Below are positions 32,637 through 41,507 of a stretch of 64,000 nucleotides of DNA, in pieces. The position numbers and the translations under genes were made by a program. The DNA comes from Candidatus Gastranaerophilales bacterium (lineage in GTDB: Bacteria > Cyanobacteriota > Vampirovibrionia > Gastranaerophilales > Gastranaerophilaceae): assembly GCA_928722015.1 (NCBI GenBank), contig CAKMWI010000008.1:62001-126000 (forward strand), written 5' to 3'. How positions within the stretch are numbered: the stretch's first letter is position 1; the number at the start of each line of letters is the position of its first letter. The notes below the pieces were generated by a model. That model had not been told where the DNA came from and ran no database searches. It saw only the letters and a program-made list of their open reading frames with translations.

Positions 32637-34499
32637 ATGGAAAAAACAGCATTAAATATCGATATAAAAAATGAGCAATTAAAAGCTCAGGAAGAAATTC
32701 AAAAACAAGGATTAAGAGTACTTGTTTGTGCGGGTACCGGATGTGTTGCTAATGGAGCTTTAAAGATTATAGAAAGATTCAAAGAGCTAGGTGCAGACGT
32801 TTCTGTATTAACTGATTATGATAAAATGACCATTGTACCAACCGGATGTCATGGCTTTTGTGAACAAGGTGTTCTTGTTAATATTCCGGATAAACATGTT
32901 ACTTATGTTAAGGTTCATGTAGAAGATGTTGAAGAGATTTATGAAAGTCATATAAAAAATGGAAAGCCCGTTGAGCGTCTGTTATATACAGATCCTATGA
33001 CTCATGAAAAAATCTATAAAGATGAAAATATTAATTTTTATGCTAAGCAAACTCGTACTGCACTGGCAAATTGCGGACATATTAATGCGGAATGCATAGA
33101 TGAAGCTATTGCTGTGCGCGGGTACGAAGCATTATCTAAAGTTTTAGAAGAAAATAATCCAGATACAGTTATTGAAGAAATTGAAAAATCAGGATTAAGA
33201 GGTAGAGGAGGAGGAGGATTCCCTACCGGAAGAAAATGGCGATTCACTGCAGCCAATAGAGGCGGAAAATCTTATGTTGTTTGTAACGGCGATGAGGGAG
33301 ATCCGGGTGCATTTATGGATAGATCTGTTATGGAAGGTGATCCGCATAAGCTTTTAGAAGGTATTGCTATTGCTGCTTTTGCTATTGGAGCTGATGAGGC
33401 TTATATTTATGTAAGGGCGGAATATCCTCTTGCTATCAAACGTTTAAGAAAGGCAATCAAGGATGCTGAAGAACGTCATTATTTAGGTAAAAATATTATG
33501 GGTTCAGATTTTAGTCTGGATATTCATATTAAAGAAGGTGCAGGAGCTTTTGTTTGCGGTGAAGAAACTGCTCTTATTGCATCAATTGAGGGGGAAAGAG
33601 GTATGCCTAGACCAAAACCACCTTTCCCTGCTAATAAAGGTTTATTTGGTCGTCCGACCTTGATTAATAATGTTGAAACTCTTGCTAATGTTCCGGTAAT
33701 TTTGTTAAGAGGCGCTGACTGGTTTAGTTCTATGGGAACTGAAACTTCTAAGGGTACTAAAACTTTTGCGTTAACTGGTGAAGTTAATAATACCGGACTA
33801 ATAGAAGTTCCAATGGGCACAACTCTAAGAGAGATTATTTTTGACATTGGTGGTGGAGTTAGAAATGGTAAAAAGTTTAAAGCTGTTCAGATTGGTGGTC
33901 CTTCAGGTGGATGTTTGACTGAAGAACATTTAGATATTCCTATGGATTATGATAATTTGATAAAAGCTGGTGCAATGGTCGGTTCAGGTGGCCTGGTTGT
34001 AATGGCTGAAGATACATGTATAGTTGAAGTTGCAAGATTTTTTATGAATTTTACTCAGCACGAAAGTTGTGGAAAATGTGTTCCGTGTCGTGAAGGAACT
34101 AAAAATATGCTTAAAATTTTAGAAAAAATTGTTGCAGGTAAAGGCGAAATGAAGGATCTTGAGCTGTTGGAGGAATTGGCGAAAACAGTTAAAGATGGTT
34201 CTCTATGCGGTCTAGGAAAAACTGCTCCAAATCCGGTATTATCAACATTAAAATATTTTAGAGATGAATATATTGCGCATATTAAGGATAAAAAATGTCC
34301 TGCGGGCGTTTGTACGGCAATGAAAAAAGTTGTAATACAAGAATCCTTATGCAAGGGTTGTACAAAATGTGCAAGAACTTGTCCGGTAGGAGCTATTTCT
34401 GGAACTGTTAAGCAACCTCATCATATTGATCAGTCAAAATGTATTAAATGTGAGGCTTGTCTGACAAATTGTCCATTTAAAGCTATTGTATTAGAGTAA
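32637..34499 (+). CDS. hydB: [FeFe]-hydrogenase subunit HydB (NuoF-like flavoprotein)
   Basis: 620 residues from the ATG behind GAGGAAAG. Domains in order: thioredoxin-like [2Fe-2S] (25-120, CAGTGC and GCHGFC); NuoF core with LRGRGGGGFPTGRKW for FMN/NADH; CGEETALIASIEG; SLBB region; ESCGKCVPCREGT for a [4Fe-4S] cluster; and a C-terminal two-[4Fe-4S] ferredoxin (CKGCTKCARTCP and CIKCEACLTNCP). This matches the NAD(H)- and ferredoxin-binding subunit of HydABC/HndABCD enzymes. Confidence 0.94.
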   Translation: MEKTALNIDIKNEQLKAQEEIQKQGLRVLVCAGTGCVANGALKIIERFKELGADVSVLTDYDKMTIVPTGCHGFCEQGVLVNIPDKHVTYVKVHVEDVEEIYESHIKNGKPVERLLYTDPMTHEKIYKDENINFYAKQTRTALANCGHINAECIDEAIAVRGYEALSKVLEENNPDTVIEEIEKSGLRGRGGGGFPTGRKWRFTAANRGGKSYVVCNGDEGDPGAFMDRSVMEGDPHKLLEGIAIAAFAIGADEAYIYVRAEYPLAIKRLRKAIKDAEERHYLGKNIMGSDFSLDIHIKEGAGAFVCGEETALIASIEGERGMPRPKPPFPANKGLFGRPTLINNVETLANVPVILLRGADWFSSMGTETSKGTKTFALTGEVNNTGLIEVPMGTTLREIIFDIGGGVRNGKKFKAVQIGGPSGGCLTEEHLDIPMDYDNLIKAGAMVGSGGLVVMAEDTCIVEVARFFMNFTQHESCGKCVPCREGTKNMLKILEKIVAGKGEMKDLELLEELAKTVKDGSLCGLGKTAPNPVLSTLKYFRDEYIAHIKDKKCPAGVCTAMKKVVIQESLCKGCTKCARTCPVGAISGTVKQPHHIDQSKCIKCEACLTNCPFKAIVLE

Positions 34500-34514
34500 T
34501 CAAAAACTTAAGTC

Positions 34515-34535
34515 ATGCTGAATATATTTCAGCAT
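34515..34535 (+). other. Intercistronic stem-loop between hydB and hydA
   Basis: ATGCTGAA (34515-34522) pairs with TTCAGCAT (34528-34535), loop TATAT. No T-run follows. It lies within the 93-bp hydB-hydA spacer and may mark an mRNA processing site or set hydA dosage. Confidence 0.5.
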
Positions 34536-34592
34536 TCGGTTATAGCGATTCTGAAAGTAATTCAGATTGACAAAAGAAAAAGGAATAAAATT

Positions 34593-36344
34593 ATGACAGA
34601 TAGAAAAGTATTATTTATAGACGGCAAAGAGGTTGAGTTTACTGATGAACCTAATCTTTTAGAAGTTATACGAAAAGCCGGTATGAATGTTCCGACATTT
34701 TGTTATCGTCCGGATTTGACTTCATTTGGTGCATGCAGAATGTGTGTTGTAGAAGTTGAAGGTAGAGGTATTCAATCATCGTGTACTATGCCTCCAGAAA
34801 ATGGTTTGAGAATTCACTTAAATACAGAAAAGACCAGAAGGATTAGAAAAACGGTGCTTGAACTTCTTTTGGCTAATCATGACAGAAAGTGTTTAACATG
34901 TGAGCGTAGCGGAAATTGTGAATTACAGCAATATGCAGAAGAATACGGCATAAAAGATATTAGGTTTCCGGATAAAGAGTTGGAGGATTACCTTCCTGTT
35001 GATGACAGCAGTCCGTCTTTGGTTCGAGATCCAAATAAATGTATATTGTGCGGTGCTTGTGTAAGAGCTTGTTCTGAATTTCAGGGACATTCAGTTTTAG
35101 GTTTTGCTAACCGCGGTTCTAAAACTATAGTACAGCCTATGGCCGGCAGACCATTAGGACAAGTTGACTGTGTAAATTGTGGTCAGTGTGCTGCAGTTTG
35201 TCCGACAGGAGCATTGACAATAAAAGATGAAACAGACAAAGTTTGGGATGAAATTACAAATCCAGAAAAATTTGTTGTAGTTCAAATGGCTCCGGCAACT
35301 CGTGTTGCTCTTGGTGAAATGTTTGGTTTGGAACCAGGGGAAAATACTATTGGTTTAATGAATGCAGCTTTAAGAAAAATTGGTTTTAATTTGATATTTG
35401 ATACAAATTTTTCAGCAGATTTGACAATAATGGAAGAGGCAACAGAATTTTTGGAACGGCTAAAATCTGGTAAAAATTTACCGTTATTTACTTCTTGTTG
35501 TCCTGCATGGATAAAGTATTTAGAAAGTTCTCATCCTGATATGTTGAATCATTTATCAACTTGTAAATCTCCGATGAGTATGTTATCACCTGTATTGGTT
35601 GATTTAGTTCCAAAATATTTTAATGTTAATCGTGATAATTTAGTAGTTGTTGCGGTGATGCCTTGTACTGCAAAAAAATATGAATGTAAACGTCCGGAGT
35701 TATCACGTAATGGAAGACCTGATACGGATTATGTTATCACAACACAAGAGCTTGGAAAGATGATTAAGGCTGCAGGCATTGATTTTAAATCATTGTCGCC
35801 GGAGCCGAATGACTCACCATTTGGGGAATATTCCGGAGCCGGTACAATTTTTGGTGCTTCTGGTGGTGTTGCTGAGGCTGCAGTTCGAACTGCATACGAA
35901 TTTGCCTCTGGAGAACCATTGAAAGATGTTGATATTGTTCAAATGAGGGGGACTACAAATCGTTCAAGAAGTATTTCTCTAGATATAAAGGGGACAAGAC
36001 TTGTTGTTAGGATTGTTTCAACTTTGAAAGAAGCTGAAAAGGCTTTGCAAGAAATTAAGAACGGAACAGCAGATTTTCAGATGCTTGAAGTAATGGCTTG
36101 CCCTGGCGGCTGTATAAATGGCGGTGGTCAGCCAAGAAGTTGTGATGATTCTAAGATAAAACAGGAGCGTGCTGATGGTTTGTATAAAGAAGATAATGAA
36201 CTTCCTGTAAGAAAATCTCACATGAATCCTTCAATACAAAAATTATATCAAGAGTATCTTGAACATCCATGTTCTCATAAATCGCATGAAATTTTACATA
36301 CGGTGTATACTGATAAATTTGCGGGTTCATATAGAGATATTTAA
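34593..36344 (+). CDS. hydA: [FeFe]-hydrogenase catalytic subunit HydA
   Basis: 583 residues from the ATG behind AAAAAGGA (an earlier ATG at 34515 lies in the stem-loop). Domains: N-terminal [2Fe-2S] (C-x11-C-x2-C pattern in YRPDLTSFGACRMC), His-Cys3 [4Fe-4S] (HDRKCLTCERSGNCELQ), two [4Fe-4S] ferredoxin motifs (CILCGACVRAC and CVNCGQCAAVCP), then the H-cluster domain with TSCCPAWIKY, MPCTAKKYE and MACPGGCINGGGQP, and a C-terminal small-subunit domain. All H-cluster ligands are present. The maturases HydEFG are not in the window. Confidence 0.95.
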   Translation: MTDRKVLFIDGKEVEFTDEPNLLEVIRKAGMNVPTFCYRPDLTSFGACRMCVVEVEGRGIQSSCTMPPENGLRIHLNTEKTRRIRKTVLELLLANHDRKCLTCERSGNCELQQYAEEYGIKDIRFPDKELEDYLPVDDSSPSLVRDPNKCILCGACVRACSEFQGHSVLGFANRGSKTIVQPMAGRPLGQVDCVNCGQCAAVCPTGALTIKDETDKVWDEITNPEKFVVVQMAPATRVALGEMFGLEPGENTIGLMNAALRKIGFNLIFDTNFSADLTIMEEATEFLERLKSGKNLPLFTSCCPAWIKYLESSHPDMLNHLSTCKSPMSMLSPVLVDLVPKYFNVNRDNLVVVAVMPCTAKKYECKRPELSRNGRPDTDYVITTQELGKMIKAAGIDFKSLSPEPNDSPFGEYSGAGTIFGASGGVAEAAVRTAYEFASGEPLKDVDIVQMRGTTNRSRSISLDIKGTRLVVRIVSTLKEAEKALQEIKNGTADFQMLEVMACPGGCINGGGQPRSCDDSKIKQERADGLYKEDNELPVRKSHMNPSIQKLYQEYLEHPCSHKSHEILHTVYTDKFAGSYRDI

Positions 36345-36353
36345 TCTAATCAA

Positions 36354-36388
36354 AAAAGTGGGCTGGTAGAAAACCAGCCCGCTTTTTT
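36354..36388 (+). terminator. Terminator of the hydCBA operon
   Basis: GGGCTGGT (36360-36367) and ACCAGCCC (36373-36380), flanked by an A-run and a T-run. It starts 10 bp after the hydA stop. Confidence 0.9.
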
Positions 36389-36452
36389 GAAACTTTATTG
36401 TTTTCGGTGTTTTTGTCAATCAATTTTTATTTTTCATATAAAGTTAAAATAT

Positions 36453-36497
36453 AAAAAAGATTCTATGTAACATTTGTTACATAGAATCTTTTTTTAT
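36453..36497. terminator. Bidirectional terminator, mainly for the minus-strand skp gene
   Basis: A 14-bp complementary pair (36459-36472 with 36475-36488) flanked by A6 and T7. It lies 10 bp beyond the minus-strand stop at 36507. Confidence 0.85.
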
Positions 36498-36506
36498 TTG
36501 TTTAAA

Positions 36507-36962
36507 CTATTTTACAACTTTAATAATATCTGCTGTGATATCTTTTCCACCGTAAAGTACAGTACTTTTGCTTAATACCAAATCATATCCGTCAGCTTTA
36601 GCTTTGTTTGTAATTTGTTGAGAAATAGAGCTATCAAGTGCTTTTAATTTTTCAGCATATTCTTGATCCATTTTTTCTTTCTTTGATATTAACTCTTTAT
36701 TGTATTTGTCTTCAGCTGCTTTTTTCTTTGTAGCATCAGTTATTGTAGCTACATCTTTTCTTGCTTTTTCAACAAATTTAATGATTTCTTCAGCTTTAGC
36801 TTGTTGTTCCTTTTTTAAAGCTTGAACTTGCGCTGATGCATTTACAACTTGAGGTACATCAACTATTGCTACAGAAAAACCTTCTGCCATTGCTGCAGAA
36901 CCTAATGTTAAACACCCTGCAGTCATAATAACTGCTGTTAATAAACCTAAATTTTTTTTCAT
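36507..36962 (-). CDS. skp: OmpH/Skp family periplasmic chaperone
   Basis: 151 residues. Signal peptide 1-26 (ends AAMA), then FSVAIVDVPQVVNASAQVQALKKEQQAKAEEI and a long Lys/Glu/Ala-rich helical arm, closing with DLVLSKSTVLYGGKDITADI, the OmpH pattern. Skp-like proteins hold unfolded outer-membrane proteins in the periplasm. It is transcribed divergently from an outer-membrane porin gene, a fitting neighbour. RBS AAAGGAGAG 8 bp upstream of the ATG. Confidence 0.9.
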   Translation of the reverse strand: MKKNLGLLTAVIMTAGCLTLGSAAMAEGFSVAIVDVPQVVNASAQVQALKKEQQAKAEEIIKFVEKARKDVATITDATKKKAAEDKYNKELISKKEKMDQEYAEKLKALDSSISQQITNKAKADGYDLVLSKSTVLYGGKDITADIIKVVK

Positions 36963-37052
36963 AGTGTGTCTCTCCTTTTAACGTTTATATGTTAGCACAA
37001 ATAAGCAATTATTGTATAGTAATCCATTTGGTTTATTTTTTTTTGTAACATC

Positions 37053-37081
37053 TTTACATGATTTTCGTAATCTTGTATAAT
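37053..37081 (+). promoter_or_regulatory. Strong sigma-70-type promoter of the TpsB-like gene
   Basis: TTTACA (37053-37058), a 17-bp spacer, and TATAAT (37076-37081). Transcription near 37088 would give a leader of about 160 nt before the ATG at 37251. That leader contains an 11-bp inverted repeat (37108-37118 with 37131-37141). Confidence 0.75.
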
Positions 37082-37250
37082 ATTGCCATGGTGAATAATA
37101 TTCATGTTTAATTTTTGTAAAAATATCTTAACAAAAATTAAAAAAAGGTTTTTATTTATCAATTATCGACGGACAATAATCTTATAAGATATAATTTTAG
37201 ATATACAACTAGATATATAATCTCTAAACTAACAGAAGGTGAATAAAACA

Positions 37251-39272
37251 ATGAAAAAGATTAAGGAAAGTAATCGATTACTGGGTGCAATTTTAATGGT
37301 GTCGGCTTTTTGCGCTTTGTCAGTATCGGGCTTCTTTTCTCCGGTATTAGCAGCAGGAGAAGGTGCGCCGGCAGCGGGTGGTAATTTTGCAGGTTTTGGT
37401 TACACTCATGGTCTGGTTCCTGTTATGAATGAAGTTGGTGGAGCTAGTATTCATGATAATGATGTTATGCGTTACGATAAAAATCGAAGACGCAGTGAAA
37501 GTGATTATTTTCAATATGAGCAAAAGCGTTATGGAACAGGTGGTTCTCCTGTAACTAATTATGCTACTCCTAATGATGATTATATCAAGGCTACTGTAGA
37601 TGAAATAGGCTCAAAAGGAGTTTATATTAATTCTATAGAGGTTTCACCTTCAGAAATACTTACAAAAGAGGAAATTAATGGCGTTATTGGTCAATATGTC
37701 GGAAAAAATGTTTTTATGTCCGACATTCAAAATGCTATTAATGCATTAAATAATTTATATGCGGAAAAAGGCTACGTTACGGCAAGAGCTTATTTACCTG
37801 AACAAACAGTATCTAATGGTAATATTCGTATAGAGCTTATTGAAAGTAAAATAGGAAACATTACTGTTGTTAATAATAAATATACCAAAGATAAGTATAT
37901 TTTAGATCGTATGCCGCAAAAATCAGGTGAACTATTTGATATTGTTGATTTGGAAAAAGATGTTTTAGATTTTAACAGATATCATGATGGTGTTAATCTT
38001 GCAGCTAATTTAAAGGCTGGTACTACACCTGGTACAACTGATATTGAATTGACAGCTCAGGAAACGTTCCCTTTCCACATTATAGGTATGATGGATAACG
38101 CAGGAAGAAGAAGTACCGGTTCATTAAGAGGTGGTCCAGCTATTGTTGCAGACAGTTTGTTCCATCGTAGAGACCAGATGACTTTGGGGTCTTATTTCTC
38201 TGGCGGATCAATTAGTCCATTCTTTGATTATAGTGCGCCGGTTAACAAGAAAGACGGTAGAGTAGGTTTTTCTTATTCTTCAACTTTTGCTAATGTTAAA
38301 TATGGACCTGCATACTTGACTAATTTAGGTTTAAAGAGTAATTCATATATATATAGTTTGTATTATGATCAACCTCTTGTTAGAACCAGAGGTTTTGAGT
38401 TGAAATCTTTTGCATCTTTAAACTACAAAAGAGCGAGAACTTGGTCTACTTACGATGATGCATTTGAATCATTGATGGGTTCATCTCCATTTGCGGATGT
38501 TGACCAGGTTACAAGTCTTGATGTTGGCTTGAATATGAGAAAAGATACAAAACATGGTATTTGGTATTTCAATCAAAATGCTGCAATGGCTTTCCCTATA
38601 TTTGATAGCGATTCTAGTTACTTTAAGTATAGCGGTGGTTTATTAAGATTGCATGATTTTTCACATGGTGTAATAGGTCAATTGCGTGGTAGTTATCAAA
38701 TTATTCCTAACAGTAAATATATCCCATATCTTGATCAATTCCAAACAGGTGGTTTGGCTACTGTAAGAGGCTATTCTGAAGGTATTTTGATGGGTAAAAA
38801 CGGATACTTCTTTAGTGGAGAATTAATGTTCCCGTTATTACCAAGAACTATTACCAGAAAGAATGGTGAGACTAGAAACTTTATTGGTCAATATATTAAG
38901 GGTGCAGTGTTTGCAGATACTGCCGGTGTATTCCCTTGGGTAGGACAAGATGCGTATGGTGGCAGTTATTTCTTAGCTTCAGTTGGTATGGGTCTAAGGG
39001 TTCAGTTACCGGGTGATTTAAGTGCTCGTTTATATTGGGGCTATCCTTTAATCAATAATGCTTATGAGCAAAATAGAAAATACGGTAGATTCCATTTTGA
39101 ATTGACTTTGGAACCTGATTTTGATGCATTGTTAAGCAAACGTTCTACAAAAGCTCAGCCTGCTCCACCTAAACCTCAGCCGGAACCAGCTCCTGTTGAA
39201 CCGGCAGGTCCTAATAACTATGATGATGTAAGGCATTATGATTATTTATTGGATGGCGGTGCAACTTTATAG
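37251..39272 (+). CDS. TpsB/ShlB-type outer-membrane transporter with POTRA domains
   Basis: 673 residues. Signal peptide (about 1-36, ending VLAA), a Gly/Ala/Asn-rich linker, two POTRA domains (about 115-270; YAEKGYVTARAYLPEQTVSNGNIRIELIESKIG is the typical second-POTRA pattern), then a beta-barrel (275-625) with LDQFQTGGLATVRGYSEGIL, where the ShlB/FhaC/BamA family VRGY motif lies. A Pro-rich tail (about 630-660) and an Asp/Tyr end follow. In two-partner secretion this barrel exports a large TpsA protein; no TpsA gene is nearby. The GTG at 37239 lies within the Shine-Dalgarno, so 37251 is preferred. Confidence 0.88.
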   Translation: MKKIKESNRLLGAILMVSAFCALSVSGFFSPVLAAGEGAPAAGGNFAGFGYTHGLVPVMNEVGGASIHDNDVMRYDKNRRRSESDYFQYEQKRYGTGGSPVTNYATPNDDYIKATVDEIGSKGVYINSIEVSPSEILTKEEINGVIGQYVGKNVFMSDIQNAINALNNLYAEKGYVTARAYLPEQTVSNGNIRIELIESKIGNITVVNNKYTKDKYILDRMPQKSGELFDIVDLEKDVLDFNRYHDGVNLAANLKAGTTPGTTDIELTAQETFPFHIIGMMDNAGRRSTGSLRGGPAIVADSLFHRRDQMTLGSYFSGGSISPFFDYSAPVNKKDGRVGFSYSSTFANVKYGPAYLTNLGLKSNSYIYSLYYDQPLVRTRGFELKSFASLNYKRARTWSTYDDAFESLMGSSPFADVDQVTSLDVGLNMRKDTKHGIWYFNQNAAMAFPIFDSDSSYFKYSGGLLRLHDFSHGVIGQLRGSYQIIPNSKYIPYLDQFQTGGLATVRGYSEGILMGKNGYFFSGELMFPLLPRTITRKNGETRNFIGQYIKGAVFADTAGVFPWVGQDAYGGSYFLASVGMGLRVQLPGDLSARLYWGYPLINNAYEQNRKYGRFHFELTLEPDFDALLSKRSTKAQPAPPKPQPEPAPVEPAGPNNYDDVRHYDYLLDGGATL

Positions 39273-39298
39273 TTTACTTAAAAATTTACGATGTATAA

Positions 39299-39328
39299 TA
39301 AAAGCAGTAACTTATGTTACTGCTTTTA
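39299..39328 (+). terminator. Terminator of the TpsB-like gene
   Basis: A 13-bp stem (39299-39311 with 39316-39328), loop TTAT, with A-rich and T-rich sides; 26 bp after the stop codon. Confidence 0.85.
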
Positions 39329-39348
39329 TACTATGGAGATAGTGGCTT

Positions 39349-40038
39349 ATGGTATGTAAATCTGTTTTTATTAGTGCAACAGGTACTGACGTTGGTAAAA
39401 CATATATATCAGCCTTGCTTGTAAAAAAAATGCGTGCTTATTCATTAAATTGTGGTTATTATAAACCTGCATTGAGTGGAGCTATAATTCGGCAAGATGG
39501 CTCGCTTATTCCTGGAGACTGTGATTTTGTTTTGAAAACTGCTGGGATAAATGTAGAACCAAAATCCTGTGTTACATATTGCTTTGAGGATGCTGTTTCC
39601 CCACATTTGGCTGCGCAAAGAGCTGGAGTTATTATTGAAAATTCTGTTATTCAAGCGGAATATGATAAAAGATGTTTAATTTATGATTATCTTGTAGTTG
39701 AAGGTGCGGGTGGAATAACATGTCCATTTAACCTTGAAAATGGAAATCTTTTATTGTTGTCTGATGTTATTAAATCCTTGAATATAGGAACTATAATTGT
39801 TGCTGATGGCGGATTGGGAACTATAAATTCGGTATTGCTGACTGTTGAGTATGCAAAACATCGAGATATTCCTATTAAAGGGATTATATTAAACAATTAT
39901 GATTATAAAGATTTTATGCATGTTGATAATAAAAAGCAAATTGAATATTTAACAGGGATAAAAGTTATTGCATGTGTGGCAAAAGGTAGTAACGAGCTTC
40001 ATATTTCGAAGGATGAATTGTTAAATTTATTTGAGTAG
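39349..40038 (+). CDS. bioD: Dethiobiotin synthetase BioD
   Basis: 229 residues. P-loop FISATGTDVGKTY (7-19), then YYKPALSG and the VEGAGGITCPF segment (about 117-127) binding substrate. It closes the ureido ring of biotin using ATP and CO2. The RBS GGAG lies upstream of the ATG in the same short spacer as the preceding terminator. bioA follows after 83 bp; bioB and bioF are not in the window. Confidence 0.94.
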   Translation: MVCKSVFISATGTDVGKTYISALLVKKMRAYSLNCGYYKPALSGAIIRQDGSLIPGDCDFVLKTAGINVEPKSCVTYCFEDAVSPHLAAQRAGVIIENSVIQAEYDKRCLIYDYLVVEGAGGITCPFNLENGNLLLLSDVIKSLNIGTIIVADGGLGTINSVLLTVEYAKHRDIPIKGIILNNYDYKDFMHVDNKKQIEYLTGIKVIACVAKGSNELHISKDELLNLFE

Positions 40039-40121
40039 TATTAGAGATTTTTAAGAATATATTTCTTGAATTTTTAAAATATATATAATTTATGATTTGA
40101 GTTATAGAAAGAAGGTTTTAA

Positions 40122-41507
40122 ATGAATTGGCAGGAAGAAGATTTAAAATACATTTGGCATCCGTGTTCACAGATGAAAGATTATGAGACCCTGCCTCCGA
40201 TAGTGATTGATCATGCTGAGGGTATTAATTTATATGACATTGACGGGAAATGTTATAAAGATATTGTATCTTCTTGGTGGTGTAATCTTTTAGGGCATTG
40301 TCATCCTAGAATTAATGCTGCTATAAAAAAACAGTTGGATACATTAGAACATGTGATATTTGCAAATTTTACACATAAGACGGCAATTACGCTATGTCAA
40401 AAACTTGTTAAAGTTTTACCTGAAGGTTTATGTAAGTTTAATTTTGCGGATAATGGTTCTGCTGCAATTGAAATGTCTATGAAAATGAGTTTCCAATATC
40501 ACCAACAGACTGGAAATGTTCATAAGAAGCGTTTTATGGCGCTTACTGATGCTTATCATGGCGAAACTATAGGTGCTTTGTCTGTTGGTGCTTGTGATTT
40601 GTATTCGCAAATTTATAAGCCAATTTTAATGGATGTTGTAAGAGTTCCAGGTCCGGATTGTTTCAGGTGTCCTTATTCTAAAAATAGAGAGAATTGTAAT
40701 TGTGAATGTTTTGCAAATGCGGAAAAAGTTTTTGAAGAATATGGTAATGAAACTTGCGCTATGCTTGTTGAACCGCTATTACAGGGCTCTGCCGGGATGA
40801 AGGTGTACCCTCCGTTGTATTTGACTAAATTGAGAAAACTTTGTGATAAATATAATGTGCATTTAATCGCGGATGAAATAGCAACAGGATATGGAAGAAC
40901 TGGAAAAATGTTTGCGTTTGAACATGCAGGCGTTTCTCCGGATATTATGTGTCTGTCAAAAGGTTTAACCGGTGGATATATGCCAATGTCAATTTGTGTT
41001 ACTACGCAAAAAATCTATGATGCCTTTTATGATGATTATGGTAAAGGGAAGGCCTTTATGCACTCCCATACTTATGCAGGAAATCCTTTAGCTTGTTCTG
41101 CAGCTGTTGAGGTTTTAAATATTTTGGAAGATGAGCAAATTATTCCTAAAGCTGTGGTGAATGCTAAATATTTTAACAGGATTATAAGAGAAAAATTTGA
41201 AGACTTGCCTTATGTCGGAGAAGTTCGTAATATTGGTCTAGTTAATGCAATTGAAATAGTAAAGAACAAAAATACAAAAGAAGCGTATCAATCAAATTTG
41301 AGGCTTGGATATCAAATTTACAAAAAAGCGTTAAAACACGGTGTTTTATTGAGACCGCTTGGTGATGTTATATATTTTAATCCACCACTAATTATTCAAC
41401 CTGAGGATATGAATTTTGTAACAGATGTCGCAAAAAAATGTATGGTTGAAGTTATGTCAGAAAGAATCTCAAATGAAAATTTAAGAGACTGGATGTTTAT
41501 TTCATAG
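40122..41507 (+). CDS. bioA: Adenosylmethionine-8-amino-7-oxononanoate aminotransferase BioA
   Basis: 461 residues, class III PLP aminotransferase. N-terminal YIWHPCSQMKDYE and SSWWCNLLGHCHP are BioA-specific; PLP Asp in LIADEIATGYGRTGK and Schiff-base Lys in LSKGLTGGYMP; FMHSHTYAGNPLA follows. A Cys-rich insert (CFRCPYSKNRENCNCEC, about 180-196) is present as in many anaerobe BioA proteins. It makes 7,8-diaminopelargonate, the substrate of BioD. Its 3' end overlaps the convergent MCE-like gene by 11 bp. Confidence 0.94.
   Translation: MNWQEEDLKYIWHPCSQMKDYETLPPIVIDHAEGINLYDIDGKCYKDIVSSWWCNLLGHCHPRINAAIKKQLDTLEHVIFANFTHKTAITLCQKLVKVLPEGLCKFNFADNGSAAIEMSMKMSFQYHQQTGNVHKKRFMALTDAYHGETIGALSVGACDLYSQIYKPILMDVVRVPGPDCFRCPYSKNRENCNCECFANAEKVFEEYGNETCAMLVEPLLQGSAGMKVYPPLYLTKLRKLCDKYNVHLIADEIATGYGRTGKMFAFEHAGVSPDIMCLSKGLTGGYMPMSICVTTQKIYDAFYDDYGKGKAFMHSHTYAGNPLACSAAVEVLNILEDEQIIPKAVVNAKYFNRIIREKFEDLPYVGEVRNIGLVNAIEIVKNKNTKEAYQSNLRLGYQIYKKALKHGVLLRPLGDVIYFNPPLIIQPEDMNFVTDVAKKCMVEVMSERISNENLRDWMFIS

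Noticed and set aside
36459..36488. TGTAACA/TGTTACA palindrome considered as a regulator site
   Set aside because: It is the stem of a bidirectional terminator between convergent genes, flanked by A and T runs.
37040..37060. Possible HLR1 in the promoter of the TpsB-like gene (GTAACA and TTTACA)
   Set aside because: The two cores are not in the same orientation with a 10-bp period; TTTACA is better explained as the -35 hexamer of a 17-bp-spaced promoter.
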